The position numbers and the translations under genes are program-made. This document shows positions 22,055 through 22,331 of a DNA stretch of 22,331 nt, piece after piece. Location of the stretch: positions 1 to 22,331 of the forward strand of contig DDSP01000003.1 of the NCBI GenBank assembly GCA_002343445.1, given 5' to 3'. The DNA is from Chthonomonas sp. UBA2387 (GTDB taxonomy: Bacteria > Armatimonadota > Fimbriimonadia > Fimbriimonadales > Fimbriimonadaceae). Below the pieces are notes generated by a model. That model was given only the letters and a program-made list of their open reading frames with translations. It had not been told where the DNA came from and did no database searches. The stretch's first letter is position 1. Each line of letters begins with the position of its first letter.

Positions 22055-22331
22055 CTAACGAGAACCGAACAACGCGGTGCCAACTCGCACATGGGTCGCT
22101 CCTTCCTGGATCGCGACGTCGAAATCGTCGCTCATACCCATGCTCAGCCAAGAGCCGATGCGGCACTGCTTACCTAAATGACGCAGCAACGCGAAGAAAG
22201 GTCGCATTTGCTCCGCATCTGCTTCGGCGGGTCCCATGGTCATCAATCCAGCAAGTCGTACGTGCGTAAGAGCCTCGAAGCGCTGCACGAAGGCCGGCAG
22301 GTCCTCGGGCAGAACGCCACCCTTCTGCGGC
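22055..22331 (-). CDS. YggS/PLPBP-family pyridoxal-phosphate homeostasis protein, N-terminal part outside the window
   Basis: These are the last 91 codons of the PLP-binding YggS (ylmE, PROSC) family, single TIM-barrel proteins without a known catalytic reaction that buffer pyridoxal 5'-phosphate and affect amino-acid balance. The conserved C-terminal blocks are plain: KGGVLPEDLPAFV, VRLAGLMTMGPAEAD, LSMGMSDDFDVAIQEGATHV and RVGTALFGSR, where the Ser/Met/Gly loop and the RxGTxxFG segment hold the cofactor phosphate. The PLP-binding lysine lies in the missing N-terminal part. The frame is open to the right edge of the window, so the GTG at 22288 is internal. SepF follows 25 bases downstream, as in the ylmE-ylmF arrangement. 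Confidence 0.93.
   Translation of the reverse strand, partial: PQKGGVLPEDLPAFVQRFEALTHVRLAGLMTMGPAEADAEQMRPFFALLRHLGKQCRIGSWLSMGMSDDFDVAIQEGATHVRVGTALFGSR

Overview
The window is about 22 kb of GC-rich, densely coded bacterial chromosome. I found no rRNA, tRNA, CRISPR array, insertion sequence or prophage gene, and no gene-free stretch over 300 bases. It looks like a free-living, respiring, double-membraned bacterium. The signs are a menaquinone-type SdhC, an exosortase with its EpsI partner (a system known from bacteria with an outer membrane), many secreted proteins and SepF-type cell division. SepF plus exosortase, together with -10-like boxes placed almost on the start codons, would fit Armatimonadota (Fimbriimonas-like) or a nearby phylum. 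That placement is an inference from gene content, not a proof.

Layout. 1-1154: the 3' two thirds of groEL and a clear hairpin terminator. 1212-2859: a secreted protein of unknown function and a DinB-fold protein. 2863-4422 (minus): a long-chain-type acyl-CoA dehydrogenase, divergent from sdhC (4483-5190). 5241-9499: two secreted proteins, one with a one-cysteine thioredoxin-like C-terminus and one 1019-residue protein that resembles a carbohydrate-active enzyme. 9539-11892: an S10 serine carboxypeptidase-like protein and an EamA/DMT transporter, probably one operon. 11873-12406 (minus): a small exported protein, divergent from an ECF sigma factor (12493-12990). 13141-13881: an alpha/beta-hydrolase-fold protein that has lost its nucleophile and acid residues.

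13902-18677 (minus) is the most coherent block. Two tandem, related GT4 glycosyltransferases, an exosortase, EpsI and a two-helix membrane protein run in one direction, with overlaps or short gaps at most junctions, and end in a perfect hairpin. A RmlC-like sugar-epimerase cupin (18725-19198) diverges from it. I read this as a small surface-polysaccharide and protein-sorting locus: the cupin helps make a deoxysugar, the transferases build the glycan, and exosortase/EpsI anchor or process PEP-CTERM proteins encoded elsewhere. Beyond it lie an exported protein of unknown function (minus), an M32 carboxypeptidase (20040-21530), and the SepF and YggS pair (minus), a known division-cluster neighbourhood.

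The signal I consider most worth following is at the promoters. Eight of about fourteen genes that start a transcription unit have a TANNNT box 4-13 bases before the start codon, usually with no Shine-Dalgarno sequence. That suggests leaderless mRNAs and corrects at least one start codon. Second come the dead-looking alpha/beta hydrolase and the one-cysteine thioredoxin fusion. I did not see a wholly new multi-gene system that I could defend.
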